64,000 bases of DNA, taken from the NCBI GenBank assembly GCA_018268105.1, contig JAFDXG010000146.1, positions 21,516-85,515 of the forward strand. Direction: 5' to 3'. The notes beneath the pieces are model-generated. The model was not told where the DNA came from and ran no database searches. It saw nothing but the letters and a program-made list of their open reading frames with translations. Shown in pieces: positions 54,853 through 64,000 of this stretch. The translations under genes were made by a program, and so were the position numbers. The DNA comes from Bacteroidota bacterium. GTDB taxonomy: Bacteria; Bacteroidota; Bacteroidia; Chitinophagales; Chitinophagaceae. The first letter of the stretch is position 1, and each line of letters starts with the position of its first letter.

Positions 54853-57800
54853 TCATATTTTTACAAATTTTACGGTTGTTGTTTTTCCTTCAACAGTTAC
54901 AGTTAGTATATACAAGCCGCTGCTTAACATTGCAATGTTAAGCCTCTCGAAAGGCAATCCTGTATTAACGGACTTTTCTACTACTTTTTTCCCATATATA
55001 TCTGTTATCTGAAGTAATGCATTATTAGCTGCACCACGCTTTTTGTACATTATATCTATAAAATCTCCTGCAGGATTTGGACTCACAACTATTGATTGAA
55101 TAGATGGAATATCAATACTGATCACTTTGCTATATGTATACTTCCCGTCCAGGTCTTTTTGCTTTATCCGGTAATGAACAACATTACATGGAAGAGCAAC
55201 TGCTTTTTTGTCAATAAAATTATATTCATGTATTCCGGGGCTATTGTTTGCAGAAATACTGCCTATGTAAATAAAATCGGTTCCGTTTATGCTCCTTTCC
55301 ATATCAAATGCGGCAACATTATTTTCATTATCTGTAGTCCAATTCAGTGATACATCATCTTTTTGTAGTTTACCATTAAATACAATCATTTGCAGGGGCA
55401 GTGCTTCAAAGCTCCGGTTTGAAAAGTAAAATGTGGAAAACGAACTAACTGTGGATTTGAGCACGAATCCAAATTCATATAATTCATAAGAAGTTGGTAT
55501 GGGAACAGCATTCGTTACATAAGGAGAACATGATCCGGCACTTTGAAAAATGCCGATATCCCCAATACCGTTTATGCCGGCATTTTCTGCTGCGCTTAGT
55601 GCTTCCAACTCCCGACGGGTGATATACAACCTTATGTCCACCGGTTTCCCTTCTTCAGGTTGCACTTCAGGTGTAATAGTGATGTTGCGGTCAAGATAGG
55701 GTCTGTTCGCAGCATCTGCCCTTACCTTACCCTTATTGATGTATGCCTGAACTGTGAGGACACCCAGACTATTACCATTCGGCTGTACTTCAGCCAATAC
55801 ATTGCCTCTGTTATCGGTTATTGGTACCCACTGTTTATTATTGTTTCCATTAATTGTAACCGAAGGGAATTCTATGCATGTACCGGTACTGGTCTCTGCA
55901 ATCTGTGCCGGGAATGCAGAAAGTCCTGTCCAATTTTTTGTTGTGCCCTGATCTAAGAAATTGTCAACATCGAAGTCTGTTTTAGTGATAAAAATATTAG
56001 TATTCGGATCCCATTCAAATATCATACCCCGGTCAAATTGACCACCTCTTAATGTAGTACCATATAATTTTTGGCCACTCTCTATAAGGTGCCCGACTGG
56101 CATGGTCAATCCGTTTATGGAAGGACTAAAATCTATTTTTTTTGTATAGACATTGGAGACAGGATCCCATTCGAATATTACACCATTTCCATTAGCTCCG
56201 CCCGACGAAGTTGTTCCATAAAATTTGTTATTTATCAGCGTGAGGCTGTTATAACTTTTATGCATACCGTCAATGCCATTAAATTCATACTTTTTTGTGT
56301 AGTTGTTAGTAGATGGGTCCCATTCGTAAATCAATCCCGTGAATTGCGTTCCCCCGTTGCCAATAACTCCGTAAAACTTATCGTCTTTTAGTGTTAGGGA
56401 ACTGAAATAGCTGACTGAATTACGTCCCATTGCCTGGGTAATTTCTAATTTTTTTGTCACCTGGTTGGCAACAGGATCCCATTCATAAATACTTCCGGAT
56501 GTATTTTCATTTAAAGCGTAATAGTATTTACCGGCGTATTGACTTAGCCCACCCACTTCCTGGATTTCCACTTCACTATCCAGTTTTTTTTCATAGCTGT
56601 TGGTTACCGGATCCCATTGAAATAAAGTACCTGTATTTTGTTGTCCGCCAAATGAATTAGATCCATAGAATTTCCCGTTCATTGACATCAGCGGACCGTT
56701 AACATAATATCCACCTTCATTACTCAGGTCAGCTTTGGGGGTTACAAGCATTTCATTGTCCTGAACCTCAGCTTCGAAAATTACCCCTTTATTGTTATGT
56801 CCTCCATCTGCAGTTGTACCATATATTTTCCCGTTTCCTACCGCCAGATAAGTTGGCGCATAACAGTTGTTTCCATAGTCAAGCCTGCTAATCAGGCCGT
56901 CGGTGGCGGTGTTCCATTCAAAAATAATTCCTCCTCCTCCTTCCCCTGCCATTTGTCCATATATGACAGACTCTTTAGTATCAAAAAAATTCCACGGTTT
57001 AGCTCCATTAATTCCGTCCAAATTTTTTTTAACTGTAAAGCCGTCCGTAGCCGGATTCCATTCAAATAGAACACCAAGGTTGTATGCGCCGCCAAGCGAC
57101 GCAGCCCCGTATAGTTTATTATTCATTACGGTAAGACCTTCTACCGGATTTTCACCGGTTACTCCATCAAAATTGTGTTTTACCTGGTATATGTTTGTTG
57201 ACGGATCCCACTCAAATAAAACGCCCTTGCCATACTGCCCTCCTTCTTTTGTTACACCATAAAATTTACCATTTAATATTGCAAACTTCCCCACGGCAAA
57301 TTTGCCCTCAGCATCTGTCAGCGTATATTTGACGGTAAAGTCATTTGTCAGAGGATCCCATTCATAAATAGAGCCACTTAAATAATCTGTTCCATAAAAT
57401 TTTTGCTGATAGTAGGTCAGTATTACTTTGTCAAAATTGAGAGGAATGCCCTGAAATTCTATCCTTTTTAGAACGGTAAAATCATTTGTTGATGGATCCC
57501 ATTCAAAAATGCCTCCGAGCGATATTCCTGCGAAAAAACCATAAAATTTTCCGTTTAACAATGTAAGATTAGCCCAGGGGTAAGCAGCATCCGTTTGAGT
57601 GAAATCAATTTTCGTTGTAAATGTATTTGTCACCGGATCCCATTCAAAAATATAACCCATATTGCCGCCCAGTATACCGTAAAACTTACCATTATAAAAA
57701 GACAGGTCGCCTGACGGTTCTAACCCACTATTGAAATATTGGTAAAAGGGAGGTGAGCCTGGTGTCTTCCTTTCATAAGTATTGGCGGTAGCGTTCCATT

Positions 57801-58044
57801 CAAAAATGCCGTATTCCGATATACCATAGTATTTTCCGTCCTGATATTCCACAAAGCTCGTCTTGTCAATAGTTTTAAAATCATACCACTTTGTCAGATT
57901 GTTTCCCGCACCATCTACACTAATGACCGCCCCCTTAGCATATTTTCCCCCTGCGGTACTCAACCACAATTGTTTTACACCCTGAGCTGATAGAATTTCA
58001 GCGTATCCCAAAAGTAAAAGAGCAGCTAAATATTTTTTATACAT
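54853..58044 (-). CDS. Giant type IX secretion cargo with GloVer-like FEWDP repeats
   Basis: A 1063-residue secreted protein. The signal peptide (ending LSAQ) is followed by about 13 repeat units of roughly 50-55 residues. Each has a core such as LNGKFYG..GG..G.IFEWDP.TN; I count 12 clear IFEWDP/IYEWDP/LFQWDP-type cores and one degenerate one (VIFEAEV). They match the GloVer (Gloeo_Verruco) tandem-repeat pattern and should form a beta-propeller. A long beta-rich region (about 700-960) follows. The C-terminal end is a type A sorting domain (VVSPNPAGDFIDIMYK, SSGLYILTVTVEGK, ending KFVKI). Its partner or substrate is unknown. Confidence 0.88.
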   Translation of the reverse strand: MYKKYLAALLLLGYAEILSAQGVKQLWLSTAGGKYAKGAVISVDGAGNNLTKWYDFKTIDKTSFVEYQDGKYYGISEYGIFEWNATANTYERKTPGSPPFYQYFNSGLEPSGDLSFYNGKFYGILGGNMGYIFEWDPVTNTFTTKIDFTQTDAAYPWANLTLLNGKFYGFFAGISLGGIFEWDPSTNDFTVLKRIEFQGIPLNFDKVILTYYQQKFYGTDYLSGSIYEWDPLTNDFTVKYTLTDAEGKFAVGKFAILNGKFYGVTKEGGQYGKGVLFEWDPSTNIYQVKHNFDGVTGENPVEGLTVMNNKLYGAASLGGAYNLGVLFEWNPATDGFTVKKNLDGINGAKPWNFFDTKESVIYGQMAGEGGGGIIFEWNTATDGLISRLDYGNNCYAPTYLAVGNGKIYGTTADGGHNNKGVIFEAEVQDNEMLVTPKADLSNEGGYYVNGPLMSMNGKFYGSNSFGGQQNTGTLFQWDPVTNSYEKKLDSEVEIQEVGGLSQYAGKYYYALNENTSGSIYEWDPVANQVTKKLEITQAMGRNSVSYFSSLTLKDDKFYGVIGNGGTQFTGLIYEWDPSTNNYTKKYEFNGIDGMHKSYNSLTLINNKFYGTTSSGGANGNGVIFEWDPVSNVYTKKIDFSPSINGLTMPVGHLIESGQKLYGTTLRGGQFDRGMIFEWDPNTNIFITKTDFDVDNFLDQGTTKNWTGLSAFPAQIAETSTGTCIEFPSVTINGNNNKQWVPITDNRGNVLAEVQPNGNSLGVLTVQAYINKGKVRADAANRPYLDRNITITPEVQPEEGKPVDIRLYITRRELEALSAAENAGINGIGDIGIFQSAGSCSPYVTNAVPIPTSYELYEFGFVLKSTVSSFSTFYFSNRSFEALPLQMIVFNGKLQKDDVSLNWTTDNENNVAAFDMERSINGTDFIYIGSISANNSPGIHEYNFIDKKAVALPCNVVHYRIKQKDLDGKYTYSKVISIDIPSIQSIVVSPNPAGDFIDIMYKKRGAANNALLQITDIYGKKVVEKSVNTGLPFERLNIAMLSSGLYILTVTVEGKTTTVKFVKI

Positions 58045-58888
58045 ATTTCAGGTATTAATTCGATTAAAATAAGATCAGCATATAGCGAACTTTTTGCAAT
58101 AGATTTTTTGCAAATGCCGGACAATGTCTTACGTAGTCTTAACAGGGCTGAAAAATGTTTGTCGTAGAATATAAATTTTGAAAACAAAACTATTTCTGCT
58201 ACACAAAATAGTAAAAGTCCGCGATCAAGTTTGATGATGTTTGTCATGCTAAATTGTGACAGTCATCAAAGCAGTTCTGAAGTATAATTCATTCCGCATT
58301 TTGCCGATACTATCGTTGTGTAAAGAGGTTAGGTGTGGCTCCTATGATAATTAAATTTGAAGTAGCTGAAAGCTTTTTATGTTTTGTATTTGATGCTGGT
58401 AGTTAAACCAGGAAGTATTTCATGGTTCTTCAATGTAAACTGATGGCTGTATAATTAAACCCGTACTGCCAGAATAAAAAAAGCCAATTGTCACTAGGGA
58501 AATTGAAAACCAATTAGGGTAGTGCATTAATCCGTAGTTAAATGTCCGGTAGATTAATGAAATTAAACACACCCGTTTTCCACGCCGTATGTTTTTTACA
58601 GTAATTCTGTCTTTATACAATTACAAAAAAAACGTAAAGATAAAACTGGTAATGATTCTAATATGGATTTCTGTAGCGGATTCGGTACCGGAATTGTATT
58701 GCAAAAAACTAACCTGATTTTCCTTAATGCAAGTTGTTCTGAAGCCGCAGAAGCAGGAATATCAGAAGTGAATCATATCAAAACAAAAAAATAATGTGGA
58801 TAACTTTTTTTTAAGCTAAATAGATAGTAATGGTAAACTTTGTTTAATATTACTAAAGAAAGTTTAAGTAAACCAAGAATAAAAGTTT
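58045..58888. other. Long noncoding region between divergent genes
   Basis: It contains the promoters of the cargo gene (minus) and the receptor gene (plus). The only reading frame of note is a 43-codon one (58663-58794, starting MDFCSGFGTGIVLQK), of unknown status. No RNA gene or clear riboswitch is seen. Confidence 0.45.
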
Positions 58889-61297
58889 ATGAGATTATTA
58901 CCTAAACCTGCCGGGAAAACTATATTTTTTCTTCTCGTAACTTATAGTATTACAATAAGTTTATGGGCTCAGGATTCTCTGAGGGTAGATAGCATGATCT
59001 TATCTAACCGGGGTGGGATTGAGAATATCTTGCAGGGAAATGTAGCCGGATTAAGAGTAAAAAGCTGGTCGGGAACTACCGGTGCGCAATCCACGCTTAA
59101 TCTACGTGGCTTAAGTCTCGACCCTACCGATCAATCTACTATGCCCCTGATTCTCATCAACGGCATACCGATGATCGCCAATCCCTCCAATATAACAGGC
59201 ATCAATCCTCTAACTTATTTTTCTCCCGAACAAATTGAAAGTATAGTTGTTATAAAAGACATTGACCGTCTTGCTGCTTTTGGTGTGCTGGCGCCCAATG
59301 GAGCAATTAATATTATTATGAAAGAAGGAAAGCCAGGTTCTATTCATGTTCGCGCCAATGCTTATGCCGGTGTAAATTTTCTGCAAAACATGGATTACAA
59401 GCGGGATGCTTTTTACAATTTTAATACCACAGCCCGCAGAGAAGTGTATGAAAATGGCGGTATGATAAATGATGAATCGTTATTGGTAGATGGTGCCGGT
59501 ACATATGGCTCCTATTTATTTGGGCTTTCCAATCACCAGGATAAAGGAATTATTAACGGGTCGGGATTTGGGCGTCAAAATTTATTTCTCAATGCGAAAT
59601 ATAATATTACTGACCATTTCTCTGCTCATTTCTATAATAACATGACCCTTGCCAAACGTAACGGAAGATATGCCGGCGAATATGACCGGGATATGACCCT
59701 ACCCGTGGTTGGCAGTGAAGAATTCTTTATGGATAAGAACAGGAATCTTGGCTTAATGTCTTCAATGGGTTTGACCTATCTTCTTAATCATGGCATCACC
59801 TTACGCTCTGTGGCAGGATTATCTTATGAAGGAGCCAGCCGTGATTTGTATGTTCCCTCCAACCTGCTGGATGGAAATATTTATGCTTCCAGCGCTGCAT
59901 ACAAACGACAATTGCTGACCTGGAATACTTCAGCAAATTGGTTGCACGAATTTTCTGATGTATTGAAAATGGATATGACGCTTGGCGGTGAATTCAGGAG
60001 TATTGATGACCGGCTCACTTCAGTAAATGGGAAGCGCAGTTTTGAAAATGGCGGTTCGAACTTTGTAAAAGTGGTTACAGGATATAATGCAAACCAAACG
60101 ATAGCATTATCCAATCATAATATTGAAAAACTCTTATCATTTTACGGAAACTGGAATTTCAAATACAAAAACGATCTTAATCTTAATCTGGTTGTCCGTG
60201 CAGACGGCAGTTCTTTATACGACAGGAAATGGACTTTATATCCTGCATTGGGTGCTCACTATGATTTGAAAAACAGCCTGAGCATTCCTGTAAAAATTAA
60301 AGCTGGTATTGGAAAAACAGGTGTACTGAACCGACCCGAAGTATATCGGGGACAATTAGATGCTTACGGAGATTATTATGGTGGTAATTATCTGGGTATT
60401 GGGGGGCTTTACCCAGCTTTCAGTGGCGCCAAAAGCATTGATGTAACCCAGATAGATGCCGGCTTGACTATTGTATTGGGCTCCACATTGAACATTTCTG
60501 TTGAGTATTTTAATAAGAACTATTCTGACTTCATCTATCAGAGGTACCAGCCTAATATCAGTGGTATTGATTACAAATATGAAACCGGTGGTAAACTCAG
60601 GTTGTCTGGTGTTGAAATAACCCTTGATGGTAACTGGATACATTCCACACATTTTTCCTGGAGCAGCAACCTGAATATTGCTTTTTATCAAAGCAAAGTA
60701 AAATCTTTACCCGGCGATATTGAGAATACGAGCCTTTCCCATCTTGATGCTTTTACAAATGCTCCGGTCACTTCAATTGTGGCCTGGCAGGGCAGTATAG
60801 AAAAAAAGATTGGTAACAATGCTCCGAAAGCTTTCGGAGGCTTATCGAATACATTGCGTTACCGTAATATCTCCGCTGCTTTTATCTTCACTTATGCATG
60901 GGGGGCAGATATTGCAACTGAATCTTTCAACAGCCGCTATGATGCCCAAAGCATCAATTATGATTTTCCTGTTAAAAGTGCAGAGACTCCCTATTATTTT
61001 ATTGACAAAAGCACTGACGGACGAACTATTTACCAGGGTATCAGAACTATTGAAGATGGCAGTTTTGTGCGTCTGAGCCGGGCTTCGGTTTCCTGGCATT
61101 TCAATGGAATATCTAAAAAAGTGGAGGCATTAAGTGATCTGGAAATATTTGTACGCGGTGATAACCTGTTGACCCTTTCCCGGTACAGTGGCATCAATCC
61201 GGAAGAAAACATTACAGGTATCCGCAGGTACGATTTGATGTATACGGGAACTCCCCTGCCTACTTCTGTAGCATTGGGTATTAAAGTGGTTTTTTAA
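58889..61297 (+). CDS. Short SusC-like TonB-dependent receptor lacking the CarbopepD domain
   Basis: An 802-residue outer-membrane receptor. After the signal peptide (about 1-27, ending LWAQ) the protein goes straight into the plug domain (ILQGNVAGLRVKSWSGTTGA, LILINGIPMIANPSN, IESIVVIKDIDRLAAFGVLA, PNGAINIIMKEG), then the barrel ending SVALGIKVVF. There is no STN and no carboxypeptidase-like domain, and the plug's usual SVLKDASA-type block is altered (VVIKDIDRLAAFG). It precedes an abnormal SusD gene and then a full SusC gene, so it may be a divergent partner or a reduced receptor. Confidence 0.88.
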   Translation: MRLLPKPAGKTIFFLLVTYSITISLWAQDSLRVDSMILSNRGGIENILQGNVAGLRVKSWSGTTGAQSTLNLRGLSLDPTDQSTMPLILINGIPMIANPSNITGINPLTYFSPEQIESIVVIKDIDRLAAFGVLAPNGAINIIMKEGKPGSIHVRANAYAGVNFLQNMDYKRDAFYNFNTTARREVYENGGMINDESLLVDGAGTYGSYLFGLSNHQDKGIINGSGFGRQNLFLNAKYNITDHFSAHFYNNMTLAKRNGRYAGEYDRDMTLPVVGSEEFFMDKNRNLGLMSSMGLTYLLNHGITLRSVAGLSYEGASRDLYVPSNLLDGNIYASSAAYKRQLLTWNTSANWLHEFSDVLKMDMTLGGEFRSIDDRLTSVNGKRSFENGGSNFVKVVTGYNANQTIALSNHNIEKLLSFYGNWNFKYKNDLNLNLVVRADGSSLYDRKWTLYPALGAHYDLKNSLSIPVKIKAGIGKTGVLNRPEVYRGQLDAYGDYYGGNYLGIGGLYPAFSGAKSIDVTQIDAGLTIVLGSTLNISVEYFNKNYSDFIYQRYQPNISGIDYKYETGGKLRLSGVEITLDGNWIHSTHFSWSSNLNIAFYQSKVKSLPGDIENTSLSHLDAFTNAPVTSIVAWQGSIEKKIGNNAPKAFGGLSNTLRYRNISAAFIFTYAWGADIATESFNSRYDAQSINYDFPVKSAETPYYFIDKSTDGRTIYQGIRTIEDGSFVRLSRASVSWHFNGISKKVEALSDLEIFVRGDNLLTLSRYSGINPEENITGIRRYDLMYTGTPLPTSVALGIKVVF

Positions 61298-61299
61298 GT

Positions 61300-62700
61300 A
61301 TGATGCTTTTTCAAATGAACAATATGATAAACTGGATGAAACATTGGAAGCTGTTTGTGCGTGAGAGTAGAAACGACAGAGGTCGGAAACTCACGTTCCA
61401 TATCACATATCACAAGTCTTACTTCTCTCGTTTCACGTCTGGAGTACTATTAGCAATTGTGCTGCTTAGCTCCTGCCGCAAGAGCCTTACGGTAGAACAG
61501 GAGAACAAAACAATAGAGGAAGGTTATTATCATTCTGCACAACGTATTCAGCAGGCGGTGATTGGGGGCTATGTAGATATGAGAAGGGCATTGCTTGCCA
61601 ATTACGCATGGATGATGTATGGTGAAGCCAGAACGGGTGACCTGAAAGTGGCGGTTACTTATCAGCAAAAGGTAGCTCGCCAGCAATTAACAGACGTAGA
61701 CGAAAACCTGGCACAACTTTCAGACTGGGGTTATTTTTATGATGTGATCAAAGATGCTAATGATGTGCTGGATATTGTGGACAATGCAGCAGAAGATATA
61801 TTAAGTACTTACCAGAAAAATACATACAGGGGTGAAGCGCTTGCGCTCAAATCCATGTCATATTTTTATCTGGCGCGTATTTGGGGAACGGTGGCTTCTG
61901 CTGAAAAAAATAATTTCGGAGCACATCTTACTAAGGAAGAAGTAGTAAAACAGGCAATCGTATACGCTACAGAATCAAAGAGACTCCTGCCCTGGATGCT
62001 GCTCAATGACGATGGTATTGAAAGTGCAGCATTAACGGCGGTAAGGTTTAATAAAACGGCTGTTACTTCTTTGCTCGCTCAGGAAACGTTGTGGATAGGT
62101 AACGGACAAGGCGCTTACGATATTTTAACTAATACTTTTACCAGTAATACAGCAGATAGTTTATCTGCTTTTGGGCTGGCGATTGGAGAAGACCGGCGTA
62201 CAGAAATTCCTCAGGCTCCTTTAAGTGCTTCTGTTCTGAGCATGCCCCTGGCAACATTCAATGCTATTTATCCGGATGGAGATGCACGCCGTTCTGGTAT
62301 GTTTAATATTTCCGGCAATAGTGCTACGTTGATTATACCTGATGCCAGTAAAGTTGATCTGCTAAAGTTACAGGAGATTAGTTTGCTTTTTGCTGAAGCT
62401 GCCTGGCGTTCAAATCATCTTAATGAAGCAAAAGAATGGCTTATCAATGCATCAAATGGCGCCATAGAAGACTATAGTACATTAACGGATGAAACATTTG
62501 GCGATGCGCTCCTGAGAGAAAGGCAACGCCAGTTGGTAGGCACCGGGCAACGTATGTTTGATTTGATCAGATTTGATAAAGTTTCCACCTATATACCTGC
62601 ATTTACAGAAGCTGATGTTGCCAAAGGCGCCGCCTATTGGCCGTTGTCAGCAAGCAGTTTAAAAGGTAATGGTTGGAGCCAGAACGAGTATTGGAAATAA
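61300..62700 (+). CDS. SusD/RagB-like lipoprotein with abnormal N-terminus
   Basis: A 466-residue SusD-type protein. Family-like blocks are present (YRGEALALKSMSYFYLARIW, LLKLQEISLLFAEAAWRSNH, ERQRQLVGTGQRMFDLIRFD). The lipobox is VLLSSC (about residue 59). A SusD signal peptide normally starts within about 25 residues of that cysteine, but here about 45 residues of basic, non-hydrophobic sequence come first (MINWMKHWKLFVRESRNDRG and on). The bases for residues 30-47 look like an inserted TCACGTTTCACG-type repeat. Export may therefore be impaired, or translation may start internally. The gene is two bases past the receptor stop. Confidence 0.82.
   Translation: MMLFQMNNMINWMKHWKLFVRESRNDRGRKLTFHITYHKSYFSRFTSGVLLAIVLLSSCRKSLTVEQENKTIEEGYYHSAQRIQQAVIGGYVDMRRALLANYAWMMYGEARTGDLKVAVTYQQKVARQQLTDVDENLAQLSDWGYFYDVIKDANDVLDIVDNAAEDILSTYQKNTYRGEALALKSMSYFYLARIWGTVASAEKNNFGAHLTKEEVVKQAIVYATESKRLLPWMLLNDDGIESAALTAVRFNKTAVTSLLAQETLWIGNGQGAYDILTNTFTSNTADSLSAFGLAIGEDRRTEIPQAPLSASVLSMPLATFNAIYPDGDARRSGMFNISGNSATLIIPDASKVDLLKLQEISLLFAEAAWRSNHLNEAKEWLINASNGAIEDYSTLTDETFGDALLRERQRQLVGTGQRMFDLIRFDKVSTYIPAFTEADVAKGAAYWPLSASSLKGNGWSQNEYWK
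61388..61441. repeat. TCACGTT/TTTCACGTCT-type repeat within the SusD coding sequence
   Basis: ACTCACGTTCCATATCACAT, ATCACAAGTCTTACTTCTCT and CTCGTTTCACGTCT read as degenerate copies of a CACGTTTCACATATCACGTCT repeat. Related words appear between 62701 and 62790 (TCTTACTTTACGTTTCAATT). Confidence 0.55.
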
Positions 62701-62823
62701 CTTGAGCAATGTTTAACGTGAAGGGGCAGACGATAAATTAGAGAGTCTCTTACTTTACGTTTCAATTCTCACAAAATTTTGAGACGATTAGTATACAAAA
62801 AGTTCAACCGATAAAACTAATGT

Positions 62824-64000
62824 AATGAAGGCATTTTTGAAAGGAGCCTCTTTCCTTGTTGCAGTATTGATGATCTCCTTAATGAGTTCTGCACAAACCG
62901 TAATGACGGGTAAAATTACCGATTCGAATGGTAAACCCGTTACTGGCACTTCGGTGGGGATTAAGGGCAAGAGTATCGGTACAACTACTGATGGATCAGG
63001 AAATTTCCGGTTGCGGTTGAACCCGGGTGATACATTGACAATTACATCCATAGGATTTGAATCGCGGCAAATAGTGTACAAAAAAGCATCTGATCTGAAT
63101 ATCAAACTAACTGAAGAAAATAAAACGCTGAGTGATGTAGTAGTTACAGGCTATAAAAGCCAGATAAGAACGGAAATTACGGGTGCTGTTTCCACCATCA
63201 AAATGGACAAGATCACAGAAGGACAGGCAGCGGAATCATTCGGTTCTCTTTTGCAGGGGAAAGTAGCAGGTGTAAATATACAGTTGAATTCCGGGGAACC
63301 CGGTGCTACTCCGGCCATCATTATCAGAGGTCTTGCAGCGGTTAGTCGTGGTGATGCCTCCGCCATTTCTGAGCCGTTGTATGTAATAGATGGTATCCCT
63401 ATTATTTCAAGAATGAGCAGTGAATTTGCCGTAACCAGCACCAATGTACTGGCCGACCTCAACCCCAGCGATATTGAAGATGTGGTGGTACTCAAAGATG
63501 CCTCCGCTGCAGCTATTTATGGTTCCAGGGCGGCAAACGGAGTAATTCTGATCACGACTAAAAAAGGGAAAAGAGGTAAACCACAGATCAATCTTAATAT
63601 ACGCACCGGGGTCAATTTTGTACCACAGTTGCGCGACGTTGCCGGTGGCGTTAAAGAAAGAGAACAGGTAAAACGGCTCTATGATCTGTATGCTCCTTAT
63701 GGTATATCAATGCCTGCTATGTACACAGATGTTACCAACCCGTTCTACAATAACTCATCCGACTGGCAGGGATATTTGTATAATACCTCTGTTACGCAGG
63801 ACTACAACGCCTCCATTCGCGGCGCGGGCGATTTTGGGCAATACAGCATCAGCATGGGGTATATGAATAGTAAAGGCATCCTGTTCAACACTGGTTTTAA
63901 ACGTTACAGTCTGATGGCCAACACCAGTTTCAATGCCTTAAAAAATAAACTGGTCATTAATAATACGCTGGCCGTTTCACGGACAGACCAGAGCAAGAAT
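62824..64000 (+). CDS. SusC/RagA TonB-linked outer-membrane protein (partial)
   Basis: The frame opens at ATG 62824 and leaves the window at 64000 (392 codons visible). It begins with a signal peptide (MKAFLKGASFLVAVLMISLM, ending SSAQ) and the carboxypeptidase-like domain (MTGKITDSNGKPVTGTSVGI). The plug (DVVVTGYKSQIRTEITGAVS, LLQGKVAGVNIQLNSGEPGA, VVVLKDASAAAIYGSRAANG, VILITTKKG) and the start of the barrel follow. It is a normal SusC and lacks an STN domain. It lies after the abnormal SusD gene and may have its own SusD beyond the window. Confidence 0.95.

Noticed and set aside
58420..58620. Minus-strand frame of 66 codons in the 58 kb gap
   Set aside because: Basic, low-complexity composition and no start context or homology to anything I recognise.
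1..64000. tRNA, rRNA, CRISPR or prophage genes
   Set aside because: No tRNA-like T-loop sequences, no repeat-spacer arrays, no integrase or phage structural genes were seen in the gaps or reading frames.

Overview
The window looks like a chromosomal segment of a Bacteroidota bacterium, most likely of the Chitinophagaceae or a near relative. The grounds are several SusC/SusD outer-membrane pairs, an ECF sigma factor/FecR pair feeding a SusC protein with an STN domain, two cargo proteins of the type IX secretion system, AT-rich DNA, and few clear Shine-Dalgarno sites. I see no rRNA, tRNA, CRISPR array, intact insertion sequence or prophage. The gene content is a housekeeping mix with three accessory zones.

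1-28 kb: mostly housekeeping genes, many on the minus strand. They include a TauE/SafE permease cut by the window edge, a hexapeptide acetyltransferase and the tRNA hydroxylase TrhO. Next come a DUF5686 outer-membrane protein, a penicillin-acylase-family hydrolase, a siderophore-type TonB receptor and the tRNA hydroxylase MiaE. A two-gene agmatine-to-putrescine operon (AguB, AguA) follows, then a BlaI/BlaR1-type regulatory pair with two visible operators. After these lie a type IX cargo protein, a membrane pyrophosphatase, a fused NAD(P)HX repair enzyme, two methyltransferases (one is MnmD), an AlkA-type glycosylase and an acyltransferase.

28-42 kb: a flavoprotein, then a nutrient-uptake locus made of a beta-propeller lipoprotein, ECF sigma factor, FecR, SusC and SusD. 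The locus is followed by two decayed amidohydrolase genes that flank a second ECF sigma factor with no FecR partner.

42-54 kb: two surface-polymer type enzymes, then a minus-strand respiratory operon (cytochrome b, molybdopterin enzyme, four-cluster ferredoxin, Tat-type Rieske protein, small membrane protein). A SLAC1/TehA anion channel is divergent to it. A fasciclin lipoprotein follows, then a plus-strand group encoding an MbnP-like protein, a di-heme peroxidase, a DsbD-alpha-like protein and a small membrane protein. This respiratory and metal-linked zone holds the least familiar gene combinations.

54-64 kb: a very large type IX cargo protein built of GloVer-like FEWDP repeats, then a TonB-receptor/SusD/SusC triplet that runs off the right edge.

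Several intergenic spaces carry short degenerate repeats of at least four families. One is a MITE-like inverted-repeat element, and one family appears to have entered the coding sequence of a SusD signal region.
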